From positions 1 through 64,000 of the forward strand of contig NZ_MVKX01000012.1 in the NCBI RefSeq assembly GCF_002018365.1: a stretch of DNA of 64,000 nucleotides, written 5' to 3'. Shown here piece by piece: positions 8,883 through 17,572 of the stretch. The notes under the pieces are model-generated. The model made no database searches. It saw nothing but the letters and a program-made list of their open reading frames with translations, and had not been told where the DNA came from. Position 1 is the stretch's first letter; each line of letters starts with the position of its first letter. The position numbers and the translations under genes were made by a program. The stretch is from Acinetobacter amyesii (GTDB taxonomy: Bacteria; Pseudomonadota; Gammaproteobacteria; Pseudomonadales; Moraxellaceae).

Positions 8883-10064
8883 ATGCTCAATTCATTGACT
8901 GACTTGCATTTAGATTACATTCGCCTGTGGTTTGTGGTGCAACACTCACTTCGTAGTTTCTATAAAATTCAGCAGCACTATCCTGCCCTACACCACGCCC
9001 TTAAGCCTGATCAAATCACCACTTGGAAAAAATTAGGACTGCATAAAAATCATTTACAGCGCTTTGAAGAATTTCATAGCCCAAGTGGACAGCTTAGTTT
9101 TGAAAAATGTCTCAAGGATATTGAACAATACAGTGACTTTGTACTGATTCCTGAAGATATAAACTATCCACAACAGCTGTTACCTTATAGCGACAAGCCG
9201 CCCATTCTATTTGGACAAGGCAATGCTCAAGCCTTGATGCAACCGCAAATTGCGATTGTGGGTAGCCGCAAACCCAGTCCCCAAGGTCGACAAATTGCCT
9301 ATGATTTTGCTTATTATCTGAGTGAGCAAGGGTTCTATATCAATAGCGGTTTAGCACAAGGAATTGATGAAGCGGCACATCGCGCTGCCATACAACACCA
9401 CAGAACCATTGCCGTGATGGGCACAGGTTTAGATCAAACTTATCCGACCGCACATCAGAGTTTAAGACAAGATATTATTCAACATGGTGGCACCGTAATC
9501 AGTGAGTTTCTACCGTACACTCCACCCCTGCAACACCATTTTCCACATCGAAATCGTATCGTCAGCGGGCTCAGTCTTGGCGTCATCGTGGCGGAAGCGG
9601 CATTAAAAAGTGGCTCACTGATCACGGCTCAGCGTGCTGCCGAACAAGGTAAATCTATTTTTGCCATTCCAGGCCATATTTATAGTGAGTCGCATCAAGG
9701 TTGCCATCAACTCATACGCGAAGGTGCAATTTTGATTGATCATCCACAACAGGTCATTGAAGACTTGGCATTGGCTACACAATGGCAATCGCAGGCTGCC
9801 AAAACCTTAACAACCACCGAAATAGCGACACCCGAAACAGCAATACCGGACTCCCCTCCACCCGAACCTATCCCAGAACATTTAATTGCGCTGTATCGGC
9901 AACTCGATTGGGTCGGCCAAAGCCTTGATCAATTGTCCATTCAACTCAAAATTGATACCGCGACATTGACCAGTCAACTGATGGAATTAGAGTTAATGGG
10001 CTATGCCACACAACAAGCCGGACACTACTTACGTTGTCGAATGGGTAAATTAGGTTCACAATAG
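8883..10064 (+). CDS. dprA: DNA-processing protein DprA
   Basis: A 393-residue protein that binds incoming single-stranded DNA and loads RecA during natural transformation. The Rossmann-like core is evident: IAIVGSRKPSPQG (about 123-135) and SGLAQGIDEAAHRAA (155-169), then an extended GTGLD...YP region. The C-terminal ~60 residues form the DprA winged-helix domain. An AAAGG ribosome site precedes the ATG. It is followed closely by tsaC (31 bp). Presence is consistent with natural competence common in Acinetobacter. Confidence 0.95.
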   Translation: MLNSLTDLHLDYIRLWFVVQHSLRSFYKIQQHYPALHHALKPDQITTWKKLGLHKNHLQRFEEFHSPSGQLSFEKCLKDIEQYSDFVLIPEDINYPQQLLPYSDKPPILFGQGNAQALMQPQIAIVGSRKPSPQGRQIAYDFAYYLSEQGFYINSGLAQGIDEAAHRAAIQHHRTIAVMGTGLDQTYPTAHQSLRQDIIQHGGTVISEFLPYTPPLQHHFPHRNRIVSGLSLGVIVAEAALKSGSLITAQRAAEQGKSIFAIPGHIYSESHQGCHQLIREGAILIDHPQQVIEDLALATQWQSQAAKTLTTTEIATPETAIPDSPPPEPIPEHLIALYRQLDWVGQSLDQLSIQLKIDTATLTSQLMELELMGYATQQAGHYLRCRMGKLGSQ

Positions 10065-10095
10065 TCCTTTGTCGAATCAGATAAGGTCTATAGAA

Positions 10096-10665
10096 ATGAT
10101 TACCACCTCTGTTGCAGAAGCAGCTTCCTGTCTTAAAAAAGGTCAGGTTCTCGCATATCCTACAGAGGCTGTTTGGGGATTGGGCTGTGATCCCTACAAT
10201 GAGCAAGCCTTTCTCGAAATTTTGCGCTTAAAACAACGTCCCATTGAAAAAGGCGTGATTCTATTGGCTGCCAATGTCGCTCAAGTTGAACACCTGCTCC
10301 AAGGCTTAACAGAAGATATGCGTCAACAAGTCATTGCGACCTGGACTAACCGTAAACCCAATGAACGTGCAACCACATGGTTATTACCGGCTGGCGACCA
10401 TATTCCAACATGGATTAAAGGCAATCATCCAAAAGTCGCAGTCCGTGTGACTACCCACTCTTTATGTGTGGCTTTATGCCAAGCTTTTAATGGCTTTATT
10501 GTGTCTACCAGTGCCAATCCGGCGGGATTAACCCCTGCACGTTCCTTACAAGAAGCCAATCAGTATTTTTCCAATGAACTCAATTACTTAAATGGTGATC
10601 TCGGCCTAAGCAAAGAACCAAGCAAAATTATTGATGCTGAAACAGGTGAAATCATCCGCGCATAA
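10096..10665 (+). CDS. tsaC: Threonylcarbamoyl-AMP synthase TsaC (YrdC/Sua5 family)
   Basis: About 189 residues, the size of TsaC rather than the longer Sua5. It makes threonylcarbamoyl-AMP from Thr, bicarbonate and ATP, the first step of t6A37 modification of ANN-decoding tRNAs. Visible motifs are LAYPTEAVWGLGCD near the N-terminus, LRLKQRPIEKG (the KRPxxKP-type ATP/bicarbonate loop) and STSANPAG. An upstream TTG (10069) is in frame, but the ATG at 10096 gives the family N-terminus. It lies downstream of dprA and probably in the same transcript. Confidence 0.93.
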   Translation: MITTSVAEAASCLKKGQVLAYPTEAVWGLGCDPYNEQAFLEILRLKQRPIEKGVILLAANVAQVEHLLQGLTEDMRQQVIATWTNRKPNERATTWLLPAGDHIPTWIKGNHPKVAVRVTTHSLCVALCQAFNGFIVSTSANPAGLTPARSLQEANQYFSNELNYLNGDLGLSKEPSKIIDAETGEIIRA

Positions 10666-10708
10666 GCTCGGATGCCTGTCTACACCTGCCTTTTGGGAAA
10701 ATACAGAC

Positions 10709-10838
10709 AAAAAAAAGCTCAGCCATATAGGGATGGCTGAGCATAAAAAAGGATGTGTATAAAATCACATCCAGAGGGTCTTGCAATCTCTGGGTAAATA
10801 TCAAGTAATTATTAAGAATTACTTCATCATTTACGATG
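10709..10838 (-). ncRNA. Candidate small RNA with tandem terminators
   Basis: Read on the minus strand, about 130 nt fold into successive stems: TTCATC/GATGAA, AAGTAATT/AATTACTT, CCAGAG/CTCTGG, GGATGTG/CACATCC followed by six T, and a 10-bp stem GCTCAGCCAT/ATGGCTGAGC (10717-10742) followed by eight T. The last two are intrinsic terminators. The third and fourth stems share a GG and so partly exclude each other. A sigma-70-like promoter lies just upstream. No convincing ORF is contained. I do not recognise an Rfam family; the ncRNA call is inference from structure and promoter. Confidence 0.55.
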
Positions 10839-10843
10839 AAAGT

Positions 10844-10872
10844 ATTATGTAATATTTTTTTAAATTTAACAA
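10844..10872 (-). promoter_or_regulatory. Promoter of the candidate small RNA
   Basis: On the minus strand: -35 TTGTTA (10872-10867), 17-bp spacer, -10 CATAAT (10849-10844), predicting a start near 10838, right at the first stem-loop. Confidence 0.5.
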
Positions 10873-11103
10873 ATAGATTTTTTATATAAATAAAACTACT
10901 GATAAGCACTTTATTTGTGATTTTATAACCACTTAGTCAAAATATGTATCTATTTTTGATTGATTTTTAAGACGAGCATTTATTTTTTAATTCAGTTTTA
11001 CACTCAAAAATCCATTTTCAAAAGATTTGCTCTATAAAAAAATAAGTTTGTTTGCTTATTTTTTAATCAACACTTCTCGTAAATTTTCAACTTTTTACTG
11101 GAT
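10873..11103. other. A/T-rich intergenic DNA, no gene seen
   Basis: Very A/T-rich stretch between the candidate small RNA and the EamA exporter stop. No ORF, tRNA or clear hairpin with T-run for the exporter gene was found here. Confidence 0.6.
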
Positions 11104-11985
11104 TTACTTACGCTGCGCCAAGATCACCCCAGTAATCGCCATCACTGTGCCGACACTATGATAAAACATCCACTGCTCAGCCAACCAGAAATAGGCAATA
11201 ATCGCGGTAAATACCGGCATCAAATTCATAAAAATACTGGTGCGATTCGGGCCGAGATGTTGTACAGCCAACATCCATACCAACGGTGCAATCAGTGATG
11301 GAAAAATTGCCGCATAAAATACACTTGGCGCATTCGCAGAATTAATCGCGTCAATGCCTAAATACAACACGAATGGCAAGTGATATAAAACGGCAAAGAA
11401 AATTTGTACATATAAGCTCAACAGTAGCGGAAGTTTCAATTGCCATTTTTTTAAAAACACCCCATAAAAGGCATAAAAGAACACTGCGAAGATCATGAGG
11501 ATATCGCCGAAATGTCCGCCCATATTCAGTAATTGACTGAAATCTCCTTGCGCAATGACAAACAATAGCCCCGTAAATGAAATCGCACAGCCCAAGATGG
11601 CATAGCGATTGGGCACATCTTTCAGTATGAAAAATGCAACGGCAATCGTAAAAACAGGGATAAAGGCATTGATGATGCCCATATTGGTCGCCGTCGTATA
11701 ATGCGCAGCGGTATAGCCCAAGCCTTGATATAACACCATGCCAAAAGCACTCAGCACAGCCAATTGCTGCCAATGCTGCCCGATAAGCTGCCTTTGCTGC
11801 CAAACGGTTTTCAGCATAAAGGGAGTCAGGATCAAAAATGCAATAAGCCATCGATAAAAACTGATACTGACCGGTGAAATATAATCAGTTACATAGCGGG
11901 TGACGGTAATATTCAACGACCATATAAATACCGCGATCAGAGGCATACAAATTGCAAATTTCGCCCAACGCGCTTGAAGCAACAT
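11104..11985 (-). CDS. EamA/DMT-family exporter
   Basis: A 293-residue inner-membrane protein with ten predicted membrane segments arranged as two EamA repeats, the size typical of drug/metabolite transporters such as YdcZ/RhaT-type exporters. A GAGGAG ribosome site precedes the ATG. It is divergent from an AraC-type regulator, with a repeat-rich control region between them, so it is probably the regulator's target. Likely an efflux carrier for an amino acid or other small metabolite; substrate not predictable. Confidence 0.85.
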   Translation of the reverse strand: MLLQARWAKFAICMPLIAVFIWSLNITVTRYVTDYISPVSISFYRWLIAFLILTPFMLKTVWQQRQLIGQHWQQLAVLSAFGMVLYQGLGYTAAHYTTATNMGIINAFIPVFTIAVAFFILKDVPNRYAILGCAISFTGLLFVIAQGDFSQLLNMGGHFGDILMIFAVFFYAFYGVFLKKWQLKLPLLLSLYVQIFFAVLYHLPFVLYLGIDAINSANAPSVFYAAIFPSLIAPLVWMLAVQHLGPNRTSIFMNLMPVFTAIIAYFWLAEQWMFYHSVGTVMAITGVILAQRK

Positions 11986-12019
11986 GTCTGACTCCTCAAT
12001 ATATTGTGCAAAGATTGGT

Positions 12020-12101
12020 CTAGGTATTTTGAGTGATGTCTGTTTTAATTGAAATACATGATTTCAGACATTTATATTGTAGTTCAGACATCGATACCTA
12101 G
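12020..12101. promoter_or_regulatory. Repeat-rich control region between EamA exporter and AraC regulator
   Basis: Two direct copies of TTCAGACAT (12063-12071 and 12083-12091) are exactly 20 bp apart, two helical turns. An inverted copy GATGTCTG lies at 12035-12042. Outside these, CTAGGTAT (12020-12027) and ATACCTAG (12094-12101) form an inverted pair. Direct repeats on one helix face are typical AraC-family sites. Assignment to the adjacent regulator is inference. Confidence 0.6.
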
Positions 12102-12107
12102 GCATAT

Positions 12108-12866
12108 ATGACATCAGCACCGATTGAACAACAAATCGAGCTTTTTGAAGCGCACTACACCACATTAGATACGGTCTATCCGCACAGTTGTCTTTGGGGT
12201 GATTTTAATTTTTGTCTCGATGGTATTTTCGAGTATGAGATACAAGGACAACACCATCTCTCACCAGCCAGTTATGGGGTGTGGATTCCCCCACATACAG
12301 AACATTGCTCGGTCGCGATTGATGAACAACCCATTCATTATGTGGCAATCCGACTTGCACCTGATCTTTGCATAGATTTCCCCAAGCAGACTGAAGTATT
12401 TAGCATCCAGCCTTTCTTTCGTTTATTGGCGCAAGAAATTTTGGCCTTTCCTACAGAGCAACATACCACACCACCCTATCGACACCTGCTACAGGTCTTA
12501 TTCGACCAGTTAAAAACAGCACCCAAACATCAACATTATTTACCGCAAAGCCATGATGTGGTGTTAAAGCCGATCTTGGCGCAGCTCGCAGATGTAGATC
12601 ATTTTAGCTTGAGCCTACAGCGATGCTTAGCCAATGTGGGTTTAAGTGAGCGTCAGTTACTGCGGCTGAGTCAGCACGAACTACAAATGAGCCTTTCTGA
12701 ATGGCGAAACCGTGCCAAAATTATTTATGCCATTCAACAACTCCGCGCTGGTCAGTCTATTAAAGCTCTCAGCTATGAATTGGGTTATCAACACAGCTCA
12801 AGCTTTATTGAGTTTTTTAAACGCTATACAGGAAAAACCCCAAACCAACATCGTGCCACTAGTTAA
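12108..12866 (+). CDS. AraC-family transcriptional regulator
   Basis: A 252-residue protein with an N-terminal cupin-like sensing domain (region around GVWIPPHTEHCSV) and a C-terminal double helix-turn-helix (about 160-250; second helix pair in IKALSYELGYQHSSSFIEFF). The layout matches small cupin-type AraC regulators that control a divergent exporter. The start has little Shine-Dalgarno sequence; the call rests on the ATG next to the operator region. Probably activates or represses the EamA gene in response to its substrate. Confidence 0.88.
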   Translation: MTSAPIEQQIELFEAHYTTLDTVYPHSCLWGDFNFCLDGIFEYEIQGQHHLSPASYGVWIPPHTEHCSVAIDEQPIHYVAIRLAPDLCIDFPKQTEVFSIQPFFRLLAQEILAFPTEQHTTPPYRHLLQVLFDQLKTAPKHQHYLPQSHDVVLKPILAQLADVDHFSLSLQRCLANVGLSERQLLRLSQHELQMSLSEWRNRAKIIYAIQQLRAGQSIKALSYELGYQHSSSFIEFFKRYTGKTPNQHRATS

Positions 12867-13010
12867 ATGCCAAGCACTCAAGCAAGCATCAGCTCGAATT
12901 CTGCAAACTACTACAAAAATTATGCGAAAAGCCTATCGATAAAAGCTTGCTGTTCACCAGATTTCCCTTTAAAACAAGGATGAAAGGCACAACTTCAATT
13001 AGGAACGAAT

Positions 13011-13556
13011 ATGTCAGCTTCAGTTTACGATATCCCGGTAAAAACCATACAAGGTGATGACACCACACTCAATCAATACCAAGGCAAGGTTTTATTATTG
13101 GTCAATGTAGCCTCTAAATGTGGGCTAACACCGCAATATGAAGGCCTAGAAAAACTCTATACAGAGAAGAAATTACAAGGTTTTGAAGTCTTAGGTTTTC
13201 CTGCCAATAACTTTTTAGAACAAGAACCTGGTTCTGAAGCTGAAATTCAAGAATTTTGCTCGATCAACTACAAGGTCGATTTCCCACTTTTTGCAAAAAT
13301 TTCTGTTGCAGGCGCGGATAAACACCCCCTTTATCAAACCTTAACCCAAGCCATTCCTGAACGCATTGGTGAAGGCCCATGGTGGGATGATTTAGTCGAA
13401 TACGGATTAACACCAAATCCAAAGCCTGAAGTGCTCTGGAACTTTGAAAAATTCCTCGTGAATAAACAAGGCGAAGTTGTGGCACGATTTGCACCAGACA
13501 TCAAGGCAGATGATGCTCGTATTGTCGATGCCATTAACGCTGAATTAGCCAAATAA
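13011..13556 (+). CDS. Glutathione peroxidase family protein
   Basis: A 181-residue thiol peroxidase that reduces peroxides in the cytosol, using thioredoxin or glutathione. The peroxidatic Cys is C37 in ASKCGLT, and the Trp-Asn pair is in LWNFEKFLV. The usual FPCNQF motif reads FPANNF (64-68): the Cys is Ala and the active-site Gln is replaced by Asn67, an unusual tetrad. A cysteine at 83 (EFC) could be resolving. AGGA precedes the ATG. Monocistronic with its own terminator. Confidence 0.88.
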   Translation: MSASVYDIPVKTIQGDDTTLNQYQGKVLLLVNVASKCGLTPQYEGLEKLYTEKKLQGFEVLGFPANNFLEQEPGSEAEIQEFCSINYKVDFPLFAKISVAGADKHPLYQTLTQAIPERIGEGPWWDDLVEYGLTPNPKPEVLWNFEKFLVNKQGEVVARFAPDIKADDARIVDAINAELAK

Positions 13557-13574
13557 TTCGACAATATTTCAATC

Positions 13575-13607
13575 TCTCAGTTAAGATTATTATGATTTTA
13601 ACTGAGA
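13575..13607 (+). terminator. Terminator after glutathione peroxidase gene
   Basis: Ten-bp stem TCTCAGTTAA / TTAACTGAGA with 13-base loop, followed by a weak T-rich stretch (TTGATCATTTT). Confidence 0.6.
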
Positions 13608-13777
13608 TTGATCATTTTAAAATATCGCTATAATAGCTATTAATTATCATATAATGATAATTTACATAATTTATTCATTATTTTAATATTTCACATACAC
13701 ATCGTTCAAAGTTTCCCTGTAAATACTCATTATGATGAGTCTTATCAAATCACATTCAGCAGTAAACAGGTGAACTT

Positions 13778-14155
13778 ATGAATACATTAATGAAAGCTAT
13801 CGTTTTATCTATTTCGACAGCACTTGTTGCTGCTCCAGCAATGGCTGCACCGCAAAATAGCCAACAACATGCACCTGCGCATAACCAAAATACGAAAGCT
13901 CAACAGCACACTAAACAAAACACACCAGTAAAAAACCAAAGCCAGAACAAGAAAAAAGCCGTAAATCCATCACATGATTGGCGTTCTGGACAAAAAGTAC
14001 CTTCTGAATACCGTGGTCATAGCTACAAAGTAGACCACACCAAATACAAAAAATTGTCTAAACCAGGCAAAAACCAGCAATGGATTAAAGTGAATGGCGA
14101 CTACATTTTAATGAATGCTGTCAGCCACGCCATTATCAAAATCATTGCGGGTTAA
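13778..14155 (+). CDS. RcnB-family periplasmic protein
   Basis: A 125-residue exported protein: signal peptide cleaved after AMAA (about 24), a Gln/His/Lys-rich low-complexity linker (about 25-65), then the RcnB domain (DWRSGQKVPSEYRGHSYKVD... WIKVNGDYILMNAVSHAIIKIIAG). RcnB in E. coli is a periplasmic protein affecting Ni/Co homeostasis, but the many homologues in Acinetobacter are not linked to a particular metal. No rcnA or regulator lies nearby. Basic charge suggests envelope association. Confidence 0.8.
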   Translation: MNTLMKAIVLSISTALVAAPAMAAPQNSQQHAPAHNQNTKAQQHTKQNTPVKNQSQNKKKAVNPSHDWRSGQKVPSEYRGHSYKVDHTKYKKLSKPGKNQQWIKVNGDYILMNAVSHAIIKIIAG

Positions 14156-14172
14156 ACCCACCAAAACATCAA

Positions 14173-14197
14173 AAGAGGGCAAATGCCCTCTTTTTTT
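14173..14197 (+). terminator. Terminator after RcnB-like gene
   Basis: Stem AAGAGGGC / GCCCTCTT with AAAT loop followed by a T-run. Confidence 0.9.
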
Positions 14198-14297
14198 GTT
14201 CAAGCGATTATTTTGTTATTGCTTTGCAACAATCTATTTTTAATCCACATTCTACCCCTATATTCAAAGCATAGACTTAACACATAGTGATGATTGA

Positions 14298-14921
14298 ATG
14301 AAAAAGCTTGTGCAGAATGCCCTTCTCCCTTTTGCCATTTTTAGTGGTGTTTTGGTGCTGATTGGCTGTGAACCTGCCACAGCACCGCAACAGGAACAAG
14401 AAATCGCAGCAGAAAATGATCATTCTGCAACAATATCAACAAACGAAGATCAATCCGCGACACAAAGTCAGGTGACAGATCAAAGCCAATTAAAAAGCGG
14501 CAATATGTTTTATATCGTTCGTGATGTTGCGGATATGCAACTTAAAGCCGGCAATTATGTTGAGCAACTCAAACAAACGCAGGTCGATTTAGAAGCCGCA
14601 GTCAGCAACCAAGATCATCTCCAATTGCAAAAAGCGGCAACCCAGCTGCAACAGCAGCTCAAAGGTTTCAATCAAGCATTGAATGATTTAAATCTAAAAA
14701 GCACTGAGATTAATGATATTCGCAGCAATTTACAGGCAGCGAATCAGCAAGTATTGGCCTCACCTTTTCTCAATGGACAAGTCGATTTAAGCAAAGTTGA
14801 TTTTCAGAAAATTCAAAATCAAATGGGCAATATTCAAGCTGAAATGCTGAAATTGGCAGGTATGTTGATCCAAGATCAAGCTGGAAAAAGCTCATCTACT
14901 GCACCCACTGAAACTGAATAA
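14298..14921 (+). CDS. Lipoprotein of unknown function
   Basis: A 207-residue protein with a lipobox LIGC (Cys at about 24) after a hydrophobic signal, so it should be lipid-anchored in the envelope. After an acidic low-complexity linker (about 25-65) the rest is Gln-rich and predicted helical (NYVEQLKQTQVDLEAAV... LQKAATQLQQQLKGF), probably a helical bundle or coiled coil. I recognise no family. It stands alone between two terminators. Confidence 0.7.
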   Translation: MKKLVQNALLPFAIFSGVLVLIGCEPATAPQQEQEIAAENDHSATISTNEDQSATQSQVTDQSQLKSGNMFYIVRDVADMQLKAGNYVEQLKQTQVDLEAAVSNQDHLQLQKAATQLQQQLKGFNQALNDLNLKSTEINDIRSNLQAANQQVLASPFLNGQVDLSKVDFQKIQNQMGNIQAEMLKLAGMLIQDQAGKSSSTAPTETE

Positions 14922-14970
14922 ATAGCGAAATCTAGCATTTCCATTGCATTCCACCTGTTTTAAATCAAAA

Positions 14971-15000
14971 AAGCGTTAGACCTTGAGCTAACGCTTTTTT
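14971..15000 (+). terminator. Terminator after lipoprotein gene
   Basis: Nine-bp stem AAGCGTTAG / CTAACGCTT followed by a T-run. Confidence 0.85.
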
Positions 15001-15078
15001 CTTACAGTTCCGCTATAGAACACGACTGTTTTTCCTTTTAGATTAATGCTTAATAATAAAGCCAATGATGGAACAGTT

Positions 15079-16092
15079 ATGTCAAACGCTGTGATTTATA
15101 ACATTACACCCATTACCTTTCGTTTAGATTTAAAAGATCCTTTCTTATTTACTGCTCATCATATTGATCATTTTCCTGCTGCAAATGCAGACATGGGGCC
15201 AAAAACAGCCGCAGAAAAAGATGAATTCAATATGTATTATGGCGATGTGGTTCCAGGTTTTCCAGAGCATCCACACACCGGCTTTGAAACCATTACCTTG
15301 GTTGAACAAGGCTATGTCGATCACTTTGACTCATTAGGCAATGGCGGACGCTATGCTGCCGGTGATGTGCAATGGCTATCCACAGGCAATGGCGTTGAAC
15401 ACTGTGAAATGTTCCCCCTACTGCATGAAGATAAAGCCAATCCTTTTGAACTTTTCCAAATTTGGTTTAATTCATCGGCCGAACAGAAAGCCCATGATGC
15501 CGACTATAAAATGTTTTGGCGTGAAGAGATTCCTCACGTCTTTGAAACGGATAGTGAAGGAAAAAAATCGGATATTCGCGTGATTTCAGGACAGTTCAAA
15601 TCCACCGATGCCATTTCCCGACCGCCACACTCATGGGCGGCTGCCGCAGAAAATAAGGTCAACATTTATTTAATCACCATGCAAGCAGGTGCAGAATTGG
15701 TGATTCCCTCAACAACAAGTAGCTCAAACCGTTTTGCTTATTTTTATCAGGGCAATACATTAGAAATAGAAGGTCAAACCATTCAAATGAAGCATTTGGT
15801 TGAACTCCAATCAGATGCCGACGTCCATCTCAAAGCAGGCGGATTAGAAGCACGGATTCTATGGTTAGAAGGTGAACCGATTAATGAACCCGTGGCGATG
15901 CGCGGTCCATTTGTGCTGAATACCACTGAAGAACTCGATGCGGCTTTTAAACGCTATCGTGAAACCCATTTTGGAGATTGGCCTTGGCCGTCGCCTGCAC
16001 CGGTCTTCAAACGTGATCAGGCTCGATTTGCCAGTTATGAAGGCGGTAAACGTGTAGAGCACCCAGAACAGGAAAACTCACAAGCGTCTTAA
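15079..16092 (+). CDS. Pirin family protein
   Basis: A 337-residue two-domain cupin. The N-terminal metal site motif HPHTGFET (EHPHTGFETITLV) and VEHCEMF provide the His/Glu ligands typical of pirins, some of which have quercetinase activity; the physiological role is usually unknown. An in-frame ATG lies further upstream (15046), but GGAACA before the ATG at 15079 and the family N-terminus (MSNAVIYNITP) favour the shorter form. A second pirin gene is at 60333-61280. Confidence 0.85.
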   Translation: MSNAVIYNITPITFRLDLKDPFLFTAHHIDHFPAANADMGPKTAAEKDEFNMYYGDVVPGFPEHPHTGFETITLVEQGYVDHFDSLGNGGRYAAGDVQWLSTGNGVEHCEMFPLLHEDKANPFELFQIWFNSSAEQKAHDADYKMFWREEIPHVFETDSEGKKSDIRVISGQFKSTDAISRPPHSWAAAAENKVNIYLITMQAGAELVIPSTTSSSNRFAYFYQGNTLEIEGQTIQMKHLVELQSDADVHLKAGGLEARILWLEGEPINEPVAMRGPFVLNTTEELDAAFKRYRETHFGDWPWPSPAPVFKRDQARFASYEGGKRVEHPEQENSQAS

Positions 16093-16108
16093 AGTTCAAT
16101 TAGTTGGA

Positions 16109-16567
16109 TTAAGCAATTTCATAGGTATTACAGTTTTTATCTTGTCCAAGTGCGCGTTGAACATCTTGTTTAAAGCGTGCTTGGGCAAAGGTATATTGCT
16201 TCGGCAAAAATAAGGTAATACGTGTCGTCTGTGGATCTAAACTTTCGACCAACATTTTATGCAAATACGCCCCATGTTCAGTTCGTGCCATCAATGTCCC
16301 TTGCTCCAAATGCTCTTCTAAACGATTATCGGTATAGACGTAGCGATTGTTCGCGGTAAACGCAACACAGTGATTATAGGCTTGTCGCAGATTTCGAAAG
16401 GCGGTCAAATATGGGATCTCAAGCTCCGTACTGATCCCATTATCAACCGATTCAGCGACAAGTGCAGCTTCAGTCGGAAGATTGGGTGTCGTGACGTACT
16501 GGCTTTGGCATGCAAGGAGCAAACCACAACAAAGACACAGCGATAAACTGGTAAAAAATTTGAGCAT
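16109..16567 (-). CDS. Small lipoprotein of unknown function
   Basis: A 152-residue protein with signal and lipobox LLAC (Cys about 20) so lipid-anchored. The remaining part has an alpha/beta pattern (YLTAFRNLRQAYNHCVAFTANN..., TRITLFLPKQ) and Cys residues at about 67 and 146 that could pair. Convergent with the pirin gene 16 bp away, with no separate terminator visible. Function not recognised. Confidence 0.65.
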   Translation of the reverse strand: MLKFFTSLSLCLCCGLLLACQSQYVTTPNLPTEAALVAESVDNGISTELEIPYLTAFRNLRQAYNHCVAFTANNRYVYTDNRLEEHLEQGTLMARTEHGAYLHKMLVESLDPQTTRITLFLPKQYTFAQARFKQDVQRALGQDKNCNTYEIA

Positions 16568-16672
16568 ACAGACCTTTGTAACTTGTTCTTATTTATTTTG
16601 CAGCGATTGTAGCAAAACTGGGTTGCTGATTTAATACTCTATTATTCATTCCATGCTTTCATTGCAGGCACC

Positions 16673-17116
16673 ATGCAGCTGATTATTTTTACAGGCGTTC
16701 AAGCCTCTGGCAAATCAACCTTTTACATGTTGAATTTATATCATAGCCATTTACGTATTAATTTGGATATGTTGAAAACCCGACATCGGGAAAATATGAT
16801 CTTTGAAGCAGGTTTGGCATCCAAAACCAAAATGGTGATTGATAATACCAACCCAGATCGGGAAGCTCGTGCTCGCTATATCCAACGCGCAGTTAATGCA
16901 GGGTTTGAAGTGATTGCTTATTATTTTGAAACCGATTTGGACAGTACCTTAAAGCGCAACAGTTTTCGTGAAGGCAAAGCCCATATTCCAGAAGTTGGCG
17001 TGCGTGCAACCTATCGAAAGCTTCAAGTGCCGTCACAGGATGAAGGCTTTGATCAAATTTTTAAAATTAAAATTATCAGTCACGGTGAGTTTTCAATTTT
17101 ACCCATGCATGAATAA
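16673..17116 (+). CDS. P-loop kinase (polynucleotide-kinase-like AAA family)
   Basis: A 147-residue single-domain kinase. Walker A is GVQASGKST (7-15), followed by an INLDML segment (substrate/Mg region) and VIDNTNPDREARARYI, a pattern shared with the kinase domain of PNKP and zeta-like small kinases (DNTN). It presumably transfers phosphate from ATP to a nucleic acid or small molecule 5'-OH, but the substrate is unknown. The lid region has basic residues (KRNSFREGK). Stand-alone gene. Confidence 0.75.
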   Translation: MQLIIFTGVQASGKSTFYMLNLYHSHLRINLDMLKTRHRENMIFEAGLASKTKMVIDNTNPDREARARYIQRAVNAGFEVIAYYFETDLDSTLKRNSFREGKAHIPEVGVRATYRKLQVPSQDEGFDQIFKIKIISHGEFSILPMHE

Positions 17117-17122
17117 CGAGTA

Positions 17123-17428
17123 TTAACCTGCTTCTTGGCTATCTTGCCATTTTTTAAAAGCCGATTGCATGGCCTGACGTTCATAAGGTTTCACTAAACG
17201 ACTTTCTAATGAAGCAAAATCACCTTTATAAGCAGCAGCGACCATCGATTTAGCCAGCTCTTGAATACTCACACGCCCACGGTGTTCATATTGTTGAACT
17301 TCTTCATGGGTGAGTTCAACATCCCAACATGACACGACAGAACTGAGATCAACCGCAATGCTCAAGTAATATTGATCAAAATCTTGATAAAGTTCCCAAA
17401 AATGCGGCTCATAGGCAATAAGGTTCAT
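17123..17428 (-). CDS. Hypothetical protein
   Basis: A 101-residue soluble protein without signal or recognised motif, acidic in the first half (HFWELYQDFDQYYLSIAVDL) and helical in the second (QELAKSMVAAAYKGDFASLE). It ends 6 bp from the stop of the convergent kinase gene. Codon use resembles neighbours, supporting a real gene. No function can be given. Confidence 0.6.
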   Translation of the reverse strand: MNLIAYEPHFWELYQDFDQYYLSIAVDLSSVVSCWDVELTHEEVQQYEHRGRVSIQELAKSMVAAAYKGDFASLESRLVKPYERQAMQSAFKKWQDSQEAG

Positions 17429-17533
17429 GGTGCAATGCTAGCTGATTGAATTTAATCACTATAAAGATTGTATTGAATAAAATATATTCAACTTTAGATT
17501 GATCAGTTTTTCAAAGAATTTAGGGATAAAAAA

Positions 17534-17551
17534 ACCACCCTTTCGAGTAGT
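17534..17551 (-). terminator. Terminator after DUF2846 lipoprotein gene
   Basis: Minus-strand stem ACTACTC / GGGTGGT (with G-T pairs) around GAAA, followed by a T-run. Nearly the same as the atp operon terminator at 18143-18159. Confidence 0.8.
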
Positions 17552-17572
17552 TTTTTATCTACATATGAACCT

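Noticed and set aside
10652..10909. An 85-codon minus-strand frame after tsaC
   Set aside because: It spans the candidate small RNA and its terminators, has no ribosome site and no recognisable protein character.
11351..11851. A 166-codon frame inside the EamA gene
   Set aside because: Same strand, shifted frame within a clear membrane protein; Cys-rich translation typical of a shadow frame.
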